Of a stretch of DNA of 64,000 bases, positions 12,511 through 24,796 are shown one piece after another. The stretch is taken from assembly GCF_029962835.1 (NCBI RefSeq), contig NC_080586.1, positions 66,100,001-66,164,000 on the forward strand, in the 5' to 3' direction. Made by a program: the position numbers and the translations under genes. Within the stretch, counting starts at the first letter, position 1. Each line of letters begins with the position of its first letter. The stretch comes from Magnolia sinica (taxonomy: Eukaryota > Streptophyta > Magnoliopsida > Magnoliales > Magnoliaceae). Under the pieces are notes generated by a model. That model was not told the DNA's origin. It was given only the letters and a program-made list of their open reading frames with translations, and did not search any database.

Positions 12511-13710
12511 GTTCTTAGTATTGGTCTTGCACAATAAATGTATGCTGTCAAGATCATATATTAGGAAATTGTGTCTTGGGGATAGTGTGCTACAAACATT
12601 CGGTATCAAAGATATTATACCAATGGGTGCAAACTATTTTAAAGCTAGAGAGTGATCTAGTCCATGCCTCATCCAATGAGAAAACTTCTAAATTAATTAG
12701 GAGTACTACTTTCATAATCATATCAATAGTATGATATTTTATTTTCTACAAATTTATATAATTTGAAAATTTCTTATTCAATTGTTTTAAAAAATCTAAT
12801 GATCATGTACGCCGCATACATTAAGTGAAACTATCAGATTTACATTGATTTGAATGGTATAGCTTACTCGATTGTTGGACTATTTTTTTTTTAATGATTA
12901 AAGGGCAATATTTTAAGCATATCAAATTTTATAAACAAGTTAAATAACATTAAAAAAATAAAATAAGTGTACAATTGTTGTATATGATCATCTCTCGCAT
13001 TGTTGATCAAGGAATTGTTTGATAATTTAAAATAACCTGATAGTTAATATGGAGGCACTTTGAATTTATTCATGAGGCATGGATTAACTCCAATAAATCT
13101 GTAAAAATAAAAATAAAAAGTTAAACCAACAGTATATATATATATATATATATATATATCATATCATATCAAAAAAATAAGATTGATAAAATAATCTTAA
13201 CTTCTTAAAGCTAATAAATTTTTTTTTAAAAATTTTTATGATCATCTAAAGTGATGTTTTTTTTTTTCAATTAATCATATGCATGTATAGGTTTATTATT
13301 GTCGATGTATCGGCCATATCATATTTTGTGAGTATAAGTTTTTGGTCAGAGTTTATTTATCTGCATAAACATTTATATATATAAATATTTTTATAATAAA
13401 ATTACTATGAAAGCATTTAAACAATAACTCTTTATTATGCAAATACTATATTACATTTTTATAGTTTTTGTATATTTTATAGTTATAATTATTTAAAAGT
13501 AAGCAATAGAAGAAAAGTCAGTGCATGTTTGTGTTTGTTTATTAACTACATACAAGTATGAAAATGTGAATAAGCCCAACTCAGGAGAATATAGCCCAAC
13601 CCATGATAATTAGTCACATGATGGACCCACTATTTAATCACATTAACATGCATAGTATATAACATTTTTCCAAATCATTGTCAATGGGCCGAATACATTA
13701 ATACACGTTT
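12511..13710. other. AT-rich intergenic DNA, no gene seen
   Basis: The first hundred bases or so continue the sequence interrupted by the hAT-like element ('tattggtcttgcacaataaatg') and are probably copia LTR. The rest is AT-rich with no frame of note. An inverted pair lies at 12659-12672 (AGTCCATGCCTCAT) and 13072-13085 (ATGAGGCATGGATT) and could be the ends of an old MITE. A (TA)n run lies at 13132-13158. From 13560 there are short 'agcccaac' and 'ggacccac' motifs. Confidence 0.6.
13132..13158. repeat. (TA)n microsatellite
   Basis: An uninterrupted run of TA dinucleotides is followed by short TCATA repeats, in AT-rich intergenic DNA. Confidence 0.95.
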
Positions 13711-13739
13711 AAAAGCCACTTTGAATATATGATCATAAC

Positions 13740-15311
13740 TAGAGCTACGTAGAATCTGACCCAATCCGACGAATCCGACCTGATGCAATCCGAACCGAAG
13801 GCTAGGATCGGGTCGGATAGAGTAGGCCCACTCAAATCCGACCGTACATCGAGTCGAGTTTAGATCAGTAGTCAATCCGGACCAATCTGATCCGGGATCT
13901 GATCTAATCCGCACAATGTTCATTTAACATTGTTTCCTGTGATGTTGTTCACTTGATATTGGGAAATACCCCATTTTTGGTTTAATATCATAAAATGATC
14001 TAGAAAAACAAATGGACGAGATGGATGAAATAAATACATCATGGTGGGGTCCACAAAGCACCGAACACCAGCCATTGTTTGGTGGCAGGGAAAGTAGCCC
14101 ATTCGTCCGCTCAGTACATGGCTTAAGGTGCATCGAGCACCGAGCTCTGACACGAGAAAATAGACGTGCATTTCGTGCGAAAGTCTTTCGCAGGAAGTTC
14201 CTGCACAAGGATGCTATGTGGGGTCCACTTCAATGTATGTGAGAAATCCATTCTGTCCATCTGTTTTATGAGCTCATTTAAGGACATGCCACCAAAAATG
14301 AGAAGGATACAAAACTAAAGTGGGTCACATGAGAGGGAGAATTGGGGAAAGAAATTCCTACTGTTAAAACTTTCCTGGGCTCCACCTTGATGTTTATATG
14401 CTATTCAATCCGTTTATAAGGTCATTCCCAATGGGATGAAGTGAAAAAACCAAAAAGATAGTCTGATACAAAAGTTTTATGGCTACAAGAATGCTTTAAC
14501 AGTGCTAGTTGAATTCTCACTATTTCTTCTTGTGTGGCCCAGTTGAGTTTTGTATCTATCTCATTTTTGGTGTCACGTCCTAAAATGAACTTACAAAATA
14601 GATGGATGGAATGGATTTCTCATATACATTGAATTGCGCCCCACATAGCATCCTTGCGCCAAAACTTCCTAAGAAAGGCTTTTGCAGGAAACCCGCATCC
14701 CAAGAAAAGAAGTGGATTGATAGGTGTACCACGCACCAGGCCAGCTGGTGAAGTCAGCAAGTTCTGTGGGTCCCTTCATGAGTTATGGGTTATATCCAAA
14801 CCGTCTCTCCATTTGGCGGGCTCGTCTTAAGGCTTGAGCCGAAAAATAAGATAGATCTAAAGATCAAGTGGACCATATTGCAAAAAGCAGTGGGGGTTGA
14901 ACGTCTACCATTGAAACTCTTTTAGGGGTCACAAAAGTTTCAGATCAATATGAAATTTGTTTTTCCTCTTCATCCATGTAGTTGTGGCCTTATTAGCAGA
15001 TTGGATGGAAAATAACGTTATGGTGGGCCCTACGAATTTTTTAACGGTGAAAATCTTTTTTATTTAAATTTTGAAAAAAAAATAATTAAAAACATAAGAT
15101 TCGATCCAACCGTACCCAACCCAATTCGACTCAGTTTCCCTGACCGGGTCGGACTCGGTTCGGGTCAGGCCGGCAGTGCAACGGATCCAATTGAGTCAGA
15201 GGACCCAGACTCGGTCCCAGATCAGATCGAGTTCGGGTTAGTGCATTGAAAATTTCAGACCGAGTCGAGTTGGACCCAATTCGGTCCGACTCGACTCGAT
15301 GCCCACCTTTA
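13740..15311 (+). mobile_element. hAT-like non-autonomous element (family C, copy C1)
   Basis: A 1,572-bp element with ends TAGAGCTACGTAGAATC and CTCGATGCCCACCTTTA is flanked by a perfect 8-bp duplication ATCATAAC at 13732-13739 and 15312-15319. The left ~170 bp and right ~215 bp carry the family's GATCCGA/GACTCGA-rich subterminal DNA. The middle contains 'gtggggtcc' and 'catcatggtggg' modules shared with copy C2, plus a nested palindromic MITE at about 14172-14690. There is no transposase reading frame. The element sits in the 140-bp array and is younger than it. Confidence 0.94.
14172..14690. mobile_element. Palindromic MITE nested in hAT-like copy C1
   Basis: The two ends are inverted copies for about 80 bp. 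The left end runs from TTCGTGCGAAAGTCTTTCG through 'aaggatgctatgtgggg' to 'gagaaatcca'. The right end is the reverse complement of 'ttcctgcaaaagcctttc', 'aaggatgctatgtgggg' and 'gagaaatcc'. The middle (about 14250-14610) has further inverted similarity. Candidate target duplications GACGTGCAT and AACCCGCAT match at 6 of 9, which hints at a Mutator-type MITE but is weak. Copy C2 does not have this block at the equivalent place. Confidence 0.7.
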
Positions 15312-16672
15312 ATCATAACTATCAGATTGGTGGTTTAGGAAATGAAAGATCTTTATTAAGTATGTTAGGAAGGTCAAAACATTAATGTGGATTGTCCATT
15401 AGTTTGGGCCAAATATGATCACCCATCCCTCTCAAATCACTTTGATCAGATGATCTTAATCATTGGATCGGTGGTTTGTAAAATGGATGATCCATATTAA
15501 TTATATTAGAGGGGTCAAAACGTTGGTATGAGATGTTCATCAGGTGGGAGCCACTTTTATTTACCTACCATCTTAAATCACTTTGATCGAATGATCATAA
15601 TCATTTAATTAGTAGTTTGGAAAATCAATAAACTATATTGAGTATACAAGAGAGGTCTAATAATTGATGTGGACCTTTCATCATGTGGGTTCAACTTTTA
15701 AGTACTCATCCTCGAATCATTTTGATAAGATGATATTAACCATTTGATTAGTTATTTACAAAATGGATAGTCCATATTGTGTATAATAGAATTGATTGTC
15801 CATCTTGTAGAGATAACCTTAAATTATGCATCTCTCTCAAACTACTTTAATTAGATGATCTAACCATCCAATTAATGGTTTGAAAAGTGAATGGTTCATA
15901 TGAAGTATGCTAATATGTTTTATCATTAATGTAGACCATCCATTATATGGGTCCTACCTTTAATTGTGTATCCCTCTCAAATCACTTTGATCATATGAGC
16001 CTAAACATTGGATTGATTGTTTGGAAAATGAACGGTCCATATTAACTATAATAGAGAGGCATAATCATTAATGTGAACTTTCAATCATGTGGGGCCTATC
16101 TTTGATTGCCCATATCTCTCAAATCACTTTGGTTGAATGAAGCTGATTATTTCATTGGCAGTTTGAAAATGGGTGTTTCATATTGAGTATAATAGAGAAG
16201 CTTAATAATTAACGTAAATCATCCATCATGTTGATTTTATCTTTTTGGGTCTATCCCTCTCAAATCACTTTTGTCGAGCAAACCTAACTATCAAAATACT
16301 CATTTGGAAAATGAATAGTCATATTAAGTAATTAAAGAGGTCTAAGCATTGATATGGACCTCTCATCACGTGGGACCCACCTTTGATTGCCCATCCCTCT
16401 CAAATAACTCTGATCGAATGATATAACCATCTAATTAGTGGCTTGAAAAATGGACGGTTAATATTGAGTGAACTAAGGAGGCCTAATTATTAATGTGGGC
16501 TATCCATCATGTGAGGCCCACCTTTTATTACACATAATTCTCAAATCACTTTAATTAAACGAGCCAATCATCATATTATCCGTTTTGAAAGTAAGCGGTT
16601 CACAAAAGTATCCTAAAGAGGTTTAAGCATTGATGTGGACTGTCCATCATGTGTGCCCACCTTTGATTGTTC

Positions 16673-17279
16673 GGATTTTTACTATTTTTTATTTAAAAAA
16701 TATTTTTTAAAAGTATAAAATATTTTTTAAAAGTATATAATTAGCTTATTTTGTTACTTGCTAACCTTTAACACTTGATGTTATCTTATACATGGGTGTT
16801 ACCAGTATAGAACTGCACAATTTTGATTAATTAACAGTAGGAAGCTAATGAATCTGCCCGATCACTTAAACCTTGAGTCTAGCCTCATGATTTATTTATA
16901 TAAGGACCAAATATATTTTACCTATCACTGACTAATCAAGACAGTTATAATTAAATAAAGACCTACTTAAAGCCAAGACAACTATGGACCAGATCCTGAT
17001 TAACAAACCAAATTGACCTAGTTACTCTTTTAGCCTAAGAACCAATGGTTCGTGGTGATTAGGATTGAATCACCATTTCTGTTAATTGCAAATATGACAC
17101 ACTATGAACTTAGCTAATCCAAATCCTAATCATCATGCATAAAAAATATTGCTACCCAATTCATTATAAAAATACATTGATTATCCGAACAAGCTCTATA
17201 CCGCTCATTAATGGGTCACAAAACCTGAAACTATATAAATATGTTCATCTTGGTGGGCTTAACATCCATTATAGGACAC
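16673..17279. other. AT-rich DNA, no gene seen
   Basis: After the last 140-bp unit there is a run of 'aaaatattttttaaaagtat' duplications (about 16690-16740), then ordinary AT-rich sequence with frequent stops on both strands. TGTTACCAGTATAG at about 16797 could be the start of the LTR-like remnant that follows, but I found no matching TSD. Confidence 0.5.
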
Positions 17280-19771
17280 CGAGCTGAAATTGCATCTCGA
17301 ATCGCTCAACTTGGACTTACATGACCAATGCTTGGGATGTATAAATATTCCTAAAATTAAATAGGAGCTTAAGTTAATTGTCTCGTATTCAGTCTTTATC
17401 AAAGTTGTGACTTTCAGACTATTATATTACATTCAAATTTAGGGCAACAACCTAAATCAATATTCTATACATATCTGTATAGTCTCGACCTTGATCGACG
17501 GTCGGTGGCCATCAAACATAATTAGGATCATACCCGTTGATTGTCAAATTTGAATGTCTGAGTGATCGTTTTCATACATATATCACCCATAAGTTCACCT
17601 ATCCCATAACTTAGATTGACCCATACACCTCCTTATGGGCCCTAATGGTTGGAAACAACCTCCTATTGAGTTAATATAAGAAAGCCTATAAGGCCAAAAT
17701 GTATAACTTTTTGCACTATAAATATATTCCACTTGGGCTCCCTTTTCCAAATATGAATTTGCTATGGTTTGAGAGAATGAAAAATATAAAAAAAGAAAAA
17801 AATGAGAGAAACAATAAGAGAGAGAGAGAGAGAGAGGTTTGAAGCTTGTTCTTGTAGGATTTTCTCTAATCAATCCCTTGTTGCTATCACATCTGCTGTC
17901 AAATCCACCTCCACTTGTTACTGGAGATAAGAATTACATCCAATCATTTGATTTAGCAAACTAAATGTAAATTCCTCATTTATAATAAGTTTTCTTGGGT
18001 TTTGATTTAATAATTGATGATTTATTTCAAAAACCATAACCCTAGTGTGCTTAGATCGCATAATCCTTTCATAATGCGTAAATCATTCTTTTAGGTTTCA
18101 TTTGATCAACTCTTAATAGTGATAGATAATGATTTTGGTTGTTTATATTATCTATATGCTTTGATTGCTTTATTATTGTAACTCTAATGTTACGTGTTGT
18201 TGGTAATCAATATGTTCAATGAAATGCTTGAGCAAAATAAAATTCTTACTGTAATGACTTTTATGCTATTTGATAAGTGTTATTAATTTATGTGGTTTTG
18301 TATTGATATTCATTAGTTAGTGTCAATTCACACATGTGTTTAATTGATACACCATGTTGTAGTATTAAGTTATGCGATTAGTATTATATATTTGATAAGT
18401 TTGAATTGTTGGTGTGGTGGATCGAGCTTTGTAAATTACTTAATTAGATGACTTATTTTGGGTCGGCTATCCCAGACTTATACGGTCGATTGACAATAGT
18501 TAGAGCTACATGGGGTGTTTTGCACCCAATGCAAGTTTTGTCCAGAGTCCCCCGTTGTTGATTAGATCAGTCCAATACATGGCCCCATCATTCTTATGTT
18601 TGATGGTTGTATAACATTCAAAAGAATATAGAATACCACTATTACCATCAAATTATGTCAATTCATATTCGTTAGTGTGTTACAATCCTATAAAGACTCT
18701 TAGCCTAACATGGTGGAATAGGACACTGTGTCCGAGCTATTGCCTATGTCGAGATGATGTGGCTAAGTTGGTAAAAAAGGGGTGACGTCCCATCATATTG
18801 GTACAAAATTGGGCAACGAGCCTTCCCATAGTGACCATTGAGCACTAATGAAGGCCATGAGTTTATTATAATGCTAATGAAATTGATGTCGGGACTTCAT
18901 CATATTTGTGTTTGGGTGACGACCCTTACATTATTTACAGTCGTCCTTGGATGATAAACCCTACAATGGATCAAGGGACACGAGTGAGGAGCCATTACTG
19001 GCACAACAAGCCTCGATCATGATCTGATTAGACTCATGATATAATAGTTATAATCTAGCTTCACCAATATGCTATTTGAATCGGTACTAACAAACATATG
19101 GCTAATCATGCATATCATGACATTTGTAGTATTGTGGCAAAATGCGTTGGAATTGTTGTGATGAGGGAGTATTAAAATTTTGAAGAGCATTCATTCGCAT
19201 ATCATGACACCTACGCATTTAATAAACTATATTAGGAAATTGCTTGTTTTGTTATGATATCATTACCCACTCTTGATTGTGTTGATAAGATGTGTAACTT
19301 AGATAATGGTGTCAACAAGTTAGCTACTCAATTCCACTCGCGACAGTATTTTACAACTCTGACCAGATGCTATTATTGATGCAAGTACCATCGAGATCTT
19401 AAACTGGCAAGCTTAGACTGGCTTGTACCATCATTGAGATGTTTTAGACCATTGTGCGAAAACAAAATACTTCACTTTTTTTTCTTTCATTTTTGACATG
19501 TGTATTGTGGCTGGTGTAGTCCCTATTTGAATGAACACCATCATTAACATTGTTCATTTTGAATATTAGTTATATATTTTTGGGTTTATTTATATCTGCT
19601 TAACTTTTAATCCTATTGATTTAAAGTTACTCTGATAATTGATCATAGGTGAATGTTAACTAGATTACGCTGGCACGTAGCAACTTGCCCACGTGCTTTT
19701 TTGCTAGGTTCACAACTAGAAATTCAGAATCGAAGTCTCTATCCTTAGGTGTCGAATTTTGGAGCATGATA
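17280..19771 (+). mobile_element. Diverged LTR remnant related to family A
   Basis: The order of short blocks parallels the family-A LTR at 35386-38500. A TATA-like box at 17716-17724 (CTATAAATA) is followed by a GA-rich leader at 17815-17836. A segment 'gggcaacgagccttcccata' near 18810 compares with 'gggcgacgagcctccccgta' near 37424, and the 'aaaccctacaatggatcaag' block near 18957 with the 'cgaccctagaatggatcacc' block near 37687. It ends with 'gtcgaattttggagcatgat' at about 19751-19770, like the 3' end of a TGACA-terminated LTR. Similarity is patchy, the left end is unknown and no TSD was found. It may be a different but related LTR family. Confidence 0.5.
17716..17724 (+). promoter_or_regulatory. 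TATA-like box in LTR remnant
   Basis: CTATAAATA stands about 90 bases before a (GA)n leader-like tract, the same spacing logic as in the family-A LTR. It suggests the transcription start region of the LTR remnant; activity cannot be judged. Confidence 0.4.
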
Positions 19772-21950
19772 GTAAACGTACAAAAATTTCACCTGTATAT
19801 ATAATGATATTTCCATATGTAAATGGCATGAACAAACATCATTTATTAATCCCAATTATAGACTAAGACAATCATTTTTTTTTCTCAGCACTTTTATTTC
19901 TTTGCATATGCTGGGATTATTTGTGTCACATATGACAAATCCGCACTATGATATCGGAGACATTAAGAGTGCCGACGCTGTGAACATTGCATGTTAGAGA
20001 TCATGCTTTTTTTCTTGTCAGACCTAATATATAAGTAAATGAGTGAATAAATTTTAAAATACAAAAGATAACCAATGGTCTATATTCATTATTCAACCTA
20101 CAAGTTAGGTAGACCTACCTGACAAGTGGACCATCATGATTATTTTGACTAGACATGTTTATGGTAGTCCCCACGTGATGAGTGACTCTGATCATATACG
20201 CTTGTAATTTGACAACCTTTTTCTTTGGAAAAATGATTAAGTGTATTAATCTAATTGATGAAAATGATGTGTGACGTCCACGATGATAATTAGATATGAA
20301 AATCGCAAATCCACTCATTGAGCGGGCTAAACCATTACACTGACTCATTTTCTTCAATTTGTTGGGAATGTCATTTCTTAAATCTAGACAATAAAGCTAA
20401 AAAGTCATTTATCATGAAATGAAAGGAAAATAAAAGTAGCAGTTCTAAGAAATTTAAATAAACAAACAACAAAAATGTCATAATTGTAAATGTTATTTTT
20501 AAAATTTATACTTTAATGAATTCAAAAAGGCTTTAATCTCAATTTTCATTTCCATTGTTAGCAATCAATTTAAACTAACACATATTTAACTATTGAAAAC
20601 GTGGTTGTTCGAAAAATATTAGTTAGACTTGTGTGAGGGGTATGTATTACAAGTTTAAGTGTATTGCACTATTGAAAGTTGGAACAATGTTCAATCTGTA
20701 AATAGCCACAATCAAGGAACCGTACTGGAGCCATGTTTATTCTTCTTAATGATTGAAACTATGCTAACATAATTATATATTATTCATTTGAAATAAAAAC
20801 GTGAGATACACTTTTGGCCATGAAGCATGCCTTCTTAAATACTGTATTACAATAGGATATGTTAGGATTCTAGCTATTGGAAAAGCGAAATTCCTAATGA
20901 CCCAAGTTGTTCATTTGATGGGTCTTATGGCAGATGAATACTAGTTACCCATAGAAATTTTTAAATAAAAATATTTTAACTTTTTTATTATTTAAGTGTT
21001 AACTATATAATACATTGTTAATGGAGGAAAAAAGGTCAAACGATCAAATGATTACAACATTCCAACCCAAGAGCTTGAGTATTTTGCATACCCCATCTAA
21101 GTGGAGATCCATCATATAAACAATCTTTATCACTAAAAGATGGCCACAAACTTAATACTAAAGTCTCGACGTATTCTAACAATACGTTGGGATGTATTTT
21201 GGTGAACCTCAACAAATAATGCTCAACTCACAAGAGATGCAATCCCCATAAAAATATTCGCACCACATGCAGGATATGCTACTTTAAAACATGTATGAGG
21301 CATTTAATCCATCATTAGGTAGACACCCCAATTCTGATAACCGTCCATAACAATTTGACCCATTTAATGTAAATGATTAGTGTGTGGGCCCATTAGCCTC
21401 TTGGGCTTTTAATGTGTATGCTTAGATTGTGTTTTAGGCCCATAATTATATCATTTTTTATGTTATTTAAATAATATGAGTATTTTTATAATTTTCAACA
21501 GCTTATAACACATTATTGGAAATCTTAATATAATTAATATGTGGAGATGTGTGGAGGCTCATCTCTCGGAGCCATTCCACCTCATTTCTTTATCGTCTCT
21601 TTCTTCTTATTTTCTTCTTTATTTCCTCTTTTTTAAAATTCATTTTATAAATTTATAAAGCCAATTATTCATCATAAGGGCAATAGATGTGTGTTGAACA
21701 TGAAGACCTCTGGTTTGACATTTCTAGGCTAGTCCACCTAAGAATGAACAAGCACGGTTTCTCCCTATATGTAAACACCCCACCAAAATTTGCAGATAAT
21801 ACTTCACAAGATCATAATAAACTTTCAAAATCAATACCCAATCGGTCCGAAAAAGTATCACAGACAGAAATAGATTGCACCGAGAAGATACTCAAAACCA
21901 ATAGGAGACAACTAATAGTCCAGATTTGCCAAAAGCTCCTACTAGTAATG
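19772..21950. other. Intergenic AT-rich DNA, no gene seen
   Basis: There are no long frames or recognisable domains. Short frames at 20115-20357 (minus) and 21687-22025 (plus) have biased composition and no motif I know. There is a CT-rich stretch at 21580-21640. I see no repeat structure beyond short A/T runs. Confidence 0.5.
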
Positions 21951-23056
21951 TGTCACTCCCCAGTTTTGTCATGCTGTGGACATCGAGGTGACAAAACTAC
22001 TTTAAAAAATGTAAAAAATTACTAGTCAGAATTCAATTTTTGCTAGTATAAAATGTTCACTTATTAGCTCACGACAACTCTTATCACTCAAAGGACCTCA
22101 AAAAAAGTAAAATCAGGCCACATCAATATTGCCAAGAATCTCTTGATGGTCACCTCTATAAAAATTTGGCTCATATCCCTTATTTGCAACACCTGAGCTT
22201 TGTCGAAGAAGATACAGGCTTTGCTTGTAACACTTGGCTTCATTTGGAAATGCTTAGGAAGGTTCAAAGGAGGGTCTATGAAAGTTATAAAGAGTTTTAA
22301 AGGCTTCAAGATATTTTTTCCGAGCGATCTCCTCTACATTAAAAAGCTGTCAGTTTCAAGAAATTTAGCTGATCGGCGGAATAGAGTTGAATCATGGATG
22401 CCTGGTTAGCTCTTTCCATATAAAAGTGTTTAGCTTCATTTTCTCTCTCTCACATCTCCACAAGTTTACATCAGCATCCCATACATAGCATTCAAGCATT
22501 ATACTCCTGCCACTTTTATTTTTTATTTTTACTTTATTGTTTGTCCACTATAATATCAGATGTAGCCTTTTCTATTAACACTCTTCAAATCCTCATAAAA
22601 TTTCAAATTTTGAAAGTATAAACTACATTTTGTACGAACGAAAAATGGTGCATAACTCATTTCTTTTATGTCGCCAAGGCCCTTATAATTTTTGATCGTA
22701 AACAAACCGTAGAGTGAAGGGTCTTGATATTCCTCGACTCTTAAATGATTTTATGTTGTCTAGCTCCAAACAAACCAACTATCACCCTCGAGTCAATAAC
22801 ACCCCATCTACACAAAGAGCAAAACTATAGAAGTAAGCTAGCCTGCTTTGTGCGACCAGCGTTCACATCATGTTATCTTAACAATAGGCCTACCTTATAC
22901 ATAAGCTTAATACCTACATGTTTGCTAGGTTGCCATGCTGTGTGTAAGTGTGTGGGGGCTAGTAAAAGTTCATCAATAAACTATAAGTATGCAGAGGTGG
23001 GCATTATTACTATGGCTTTAGAGCACTCAAGTTATGCTTATTTCATGTACACGTTA
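21951..23056 (-). mobile_element. Possible LTR end interrupted by family-B LTR
   Basis: TGTCACTCCCCAGTTTTGTC at 21951 has the look of an LTR terminus; read on the minus strand it would end CTGGGGAGTGACA, like Tekay/Del elements. The sequence runs without recognisable protein to 23056, where copy B3 is inserted at CGTTA. Where it ends beyond 32518 is unknown, and no paired terminus or TSD is seen. The frame at 22745-23281 runs from this region into B3 and is not a gene. Confidence 0.3.
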
Positions 23057-24796
23057 TGTCATGCCCCAAACTTGAAAATTGGGCTCACAAAATTTCCAAT
23101 CATCGAATCCGGTGTTGACAGCCTCCATAGTACCCCATTCTTGGCACCCAGCGTCCATACGCCAGATTTTGATCCTGGGATCCTACAAGGAGGATTTTTG
23201 AATGTACATTTAACTCGTAATAAGCATAACCACAAGTATACCCAAATCACAAAGGCAACATCATCATCATATATCCACTAATATAAACATTTGAATACAA
23301 TGCTGAAAAGAAAATACATATATCGAAGTCAAAGCTCAAGAAGACCACTGCACGCTCCATGCTCGACGCTGCTACAACCTAACGCCACATGTACGCATCT
23401 ATCATGCATAAGCTTATAGAAAGCTTAGTGGGTGGTGAAAGTGTATGTACAAGATAAGTGTCGAGTATGCAATACAATGCCATAAATCATATAATATCGA
23501 AATAGGCGGAAATACTAATAAGATCATGAATCAATATGATTTCAGAGTAAGTGGAAATATACCGATAAGTCCATGAGGGCCATCACCTGTACCAAGGCTA
23601 TGCGATGCAAGGCATGAATGCTAACGGTCATATTAATGCAGAAACATGGCAACCCAAAATGTTAAATGCTACGGATACAATGCAATATGCAGTCCAGATG
23701 AAATGAACAAGCTGAAGTGAATTCAGGATGATAGTACATAGTATCGTAGGCTACGGGGTTCATCACAAGAGACTTCTATCTCAACAAGTCTCATACCTAA
23801 ATTTGGATAGTCAGACTTAATGTAGTAAACTCCTGATCTCAGGTTAGTCACGCGCCCCAACCGAAATCCTAGCTGTTGCGAAGATACCCGTAACAAATAG
23901 TTGCGCACCACTAGCCCGAGTGAATAATGAATGAATGAATGAGTATGTAACTCCTGCTCAATAAGTCCACATATCAACACCGTATATCTCTGAGATCATC
24001 ACTGGGGTCTAGTACACTCCAAGCTGGCTACAGCCCCAGTCGGCCGCGTAGCCCAGTGAGTGGAAAAGACCTCACTACTCACCTGCCAATAGTATGTCAA
24101 TGCCTACCCGACTCATCGATAGCGGACCCATTTGGGAGCTGGTCAAACTCAGCCTAGCTTACAGCCCCCTCACTCGGGCAGATAAGGCCACACCCCCTCC
24201 CAACCGACCACGACACAGTGGGAGACGCGGCCTACTGGTATTCAGCACTCGGGCGTTCATGTATCCACTTGATCTAGACATTGGGGCATCTCCTGGCCTC
24301 GAAAGTTTAGGGACTTTCACCCACGGACATCCAAAGTACCAAGATGCTCAAACCAAACATTTTTGGTGTCCCATCTGTCCATCCACGACATGTATATGGA
24401 GGCAACAGCCCTGATGTCACTAGGTTGTATAGTAATCACAATCACACAATGCAAGATGCATGAGTCATGTAGTCTAATCACCATGCGCTCATGTGGGATA
24501 ACTCCACCTATTAGGGAGTTTCATAAACCATCTGTACTATAGCATATGCAATGGTTAATCACATCTCATAATAAACATGTAGATGATGTGTATGGGCATG
24601 TATCATGATGCCATGTTGTTACATACTCATAATCGGTATCAATAACCGACATCAACAATCGGCCTCGACAACATATACATTTAACCAACATTGCCCCCAA
24701 GGAATGACTCACATAGAGCCTAACATATAGTGGACTCATGACCTCACACAAGGACCTAATATATAACATTATGGGCCTCACTCAAGAGCTTAATAC

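Larger units (their letters stand above)
13711..16672. repeat. ~140-bp tandem array, about 10 units, split by a hAT-like element
   Basis: After 15312 a unit recurs at 139-142-bp spacing, with one shorter spacing of about 125. Each unit begins near 'tctcaaatcactttgatc', then '(a)tgatc.taa.catt.gatt', 'gtttg.aaaatg.a.ggt.cat', 'ggtc.aa.cattgatgtgga' and 'catcatgtgggccca..ttt'. Unit starts are near 15433, 15575, 15714, 15839, 15978, 16120, 16261, 16401 and 16542. A partial unit at about 13711-13739 shows the array began upstream, and the hAT-like element at 13740-15311 lies within it. The units are diverged by base changes and small indels, so the array is old. It resembles no coding sequence. 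Confidence 0.87.

Noticed and set aside
22745..23281. 178-residue frame that might be a gene
   Set aside because: It runs across the exact left border of the B3 LTR at 23057, so it is a chimera of unrelated DNA with no known motif.
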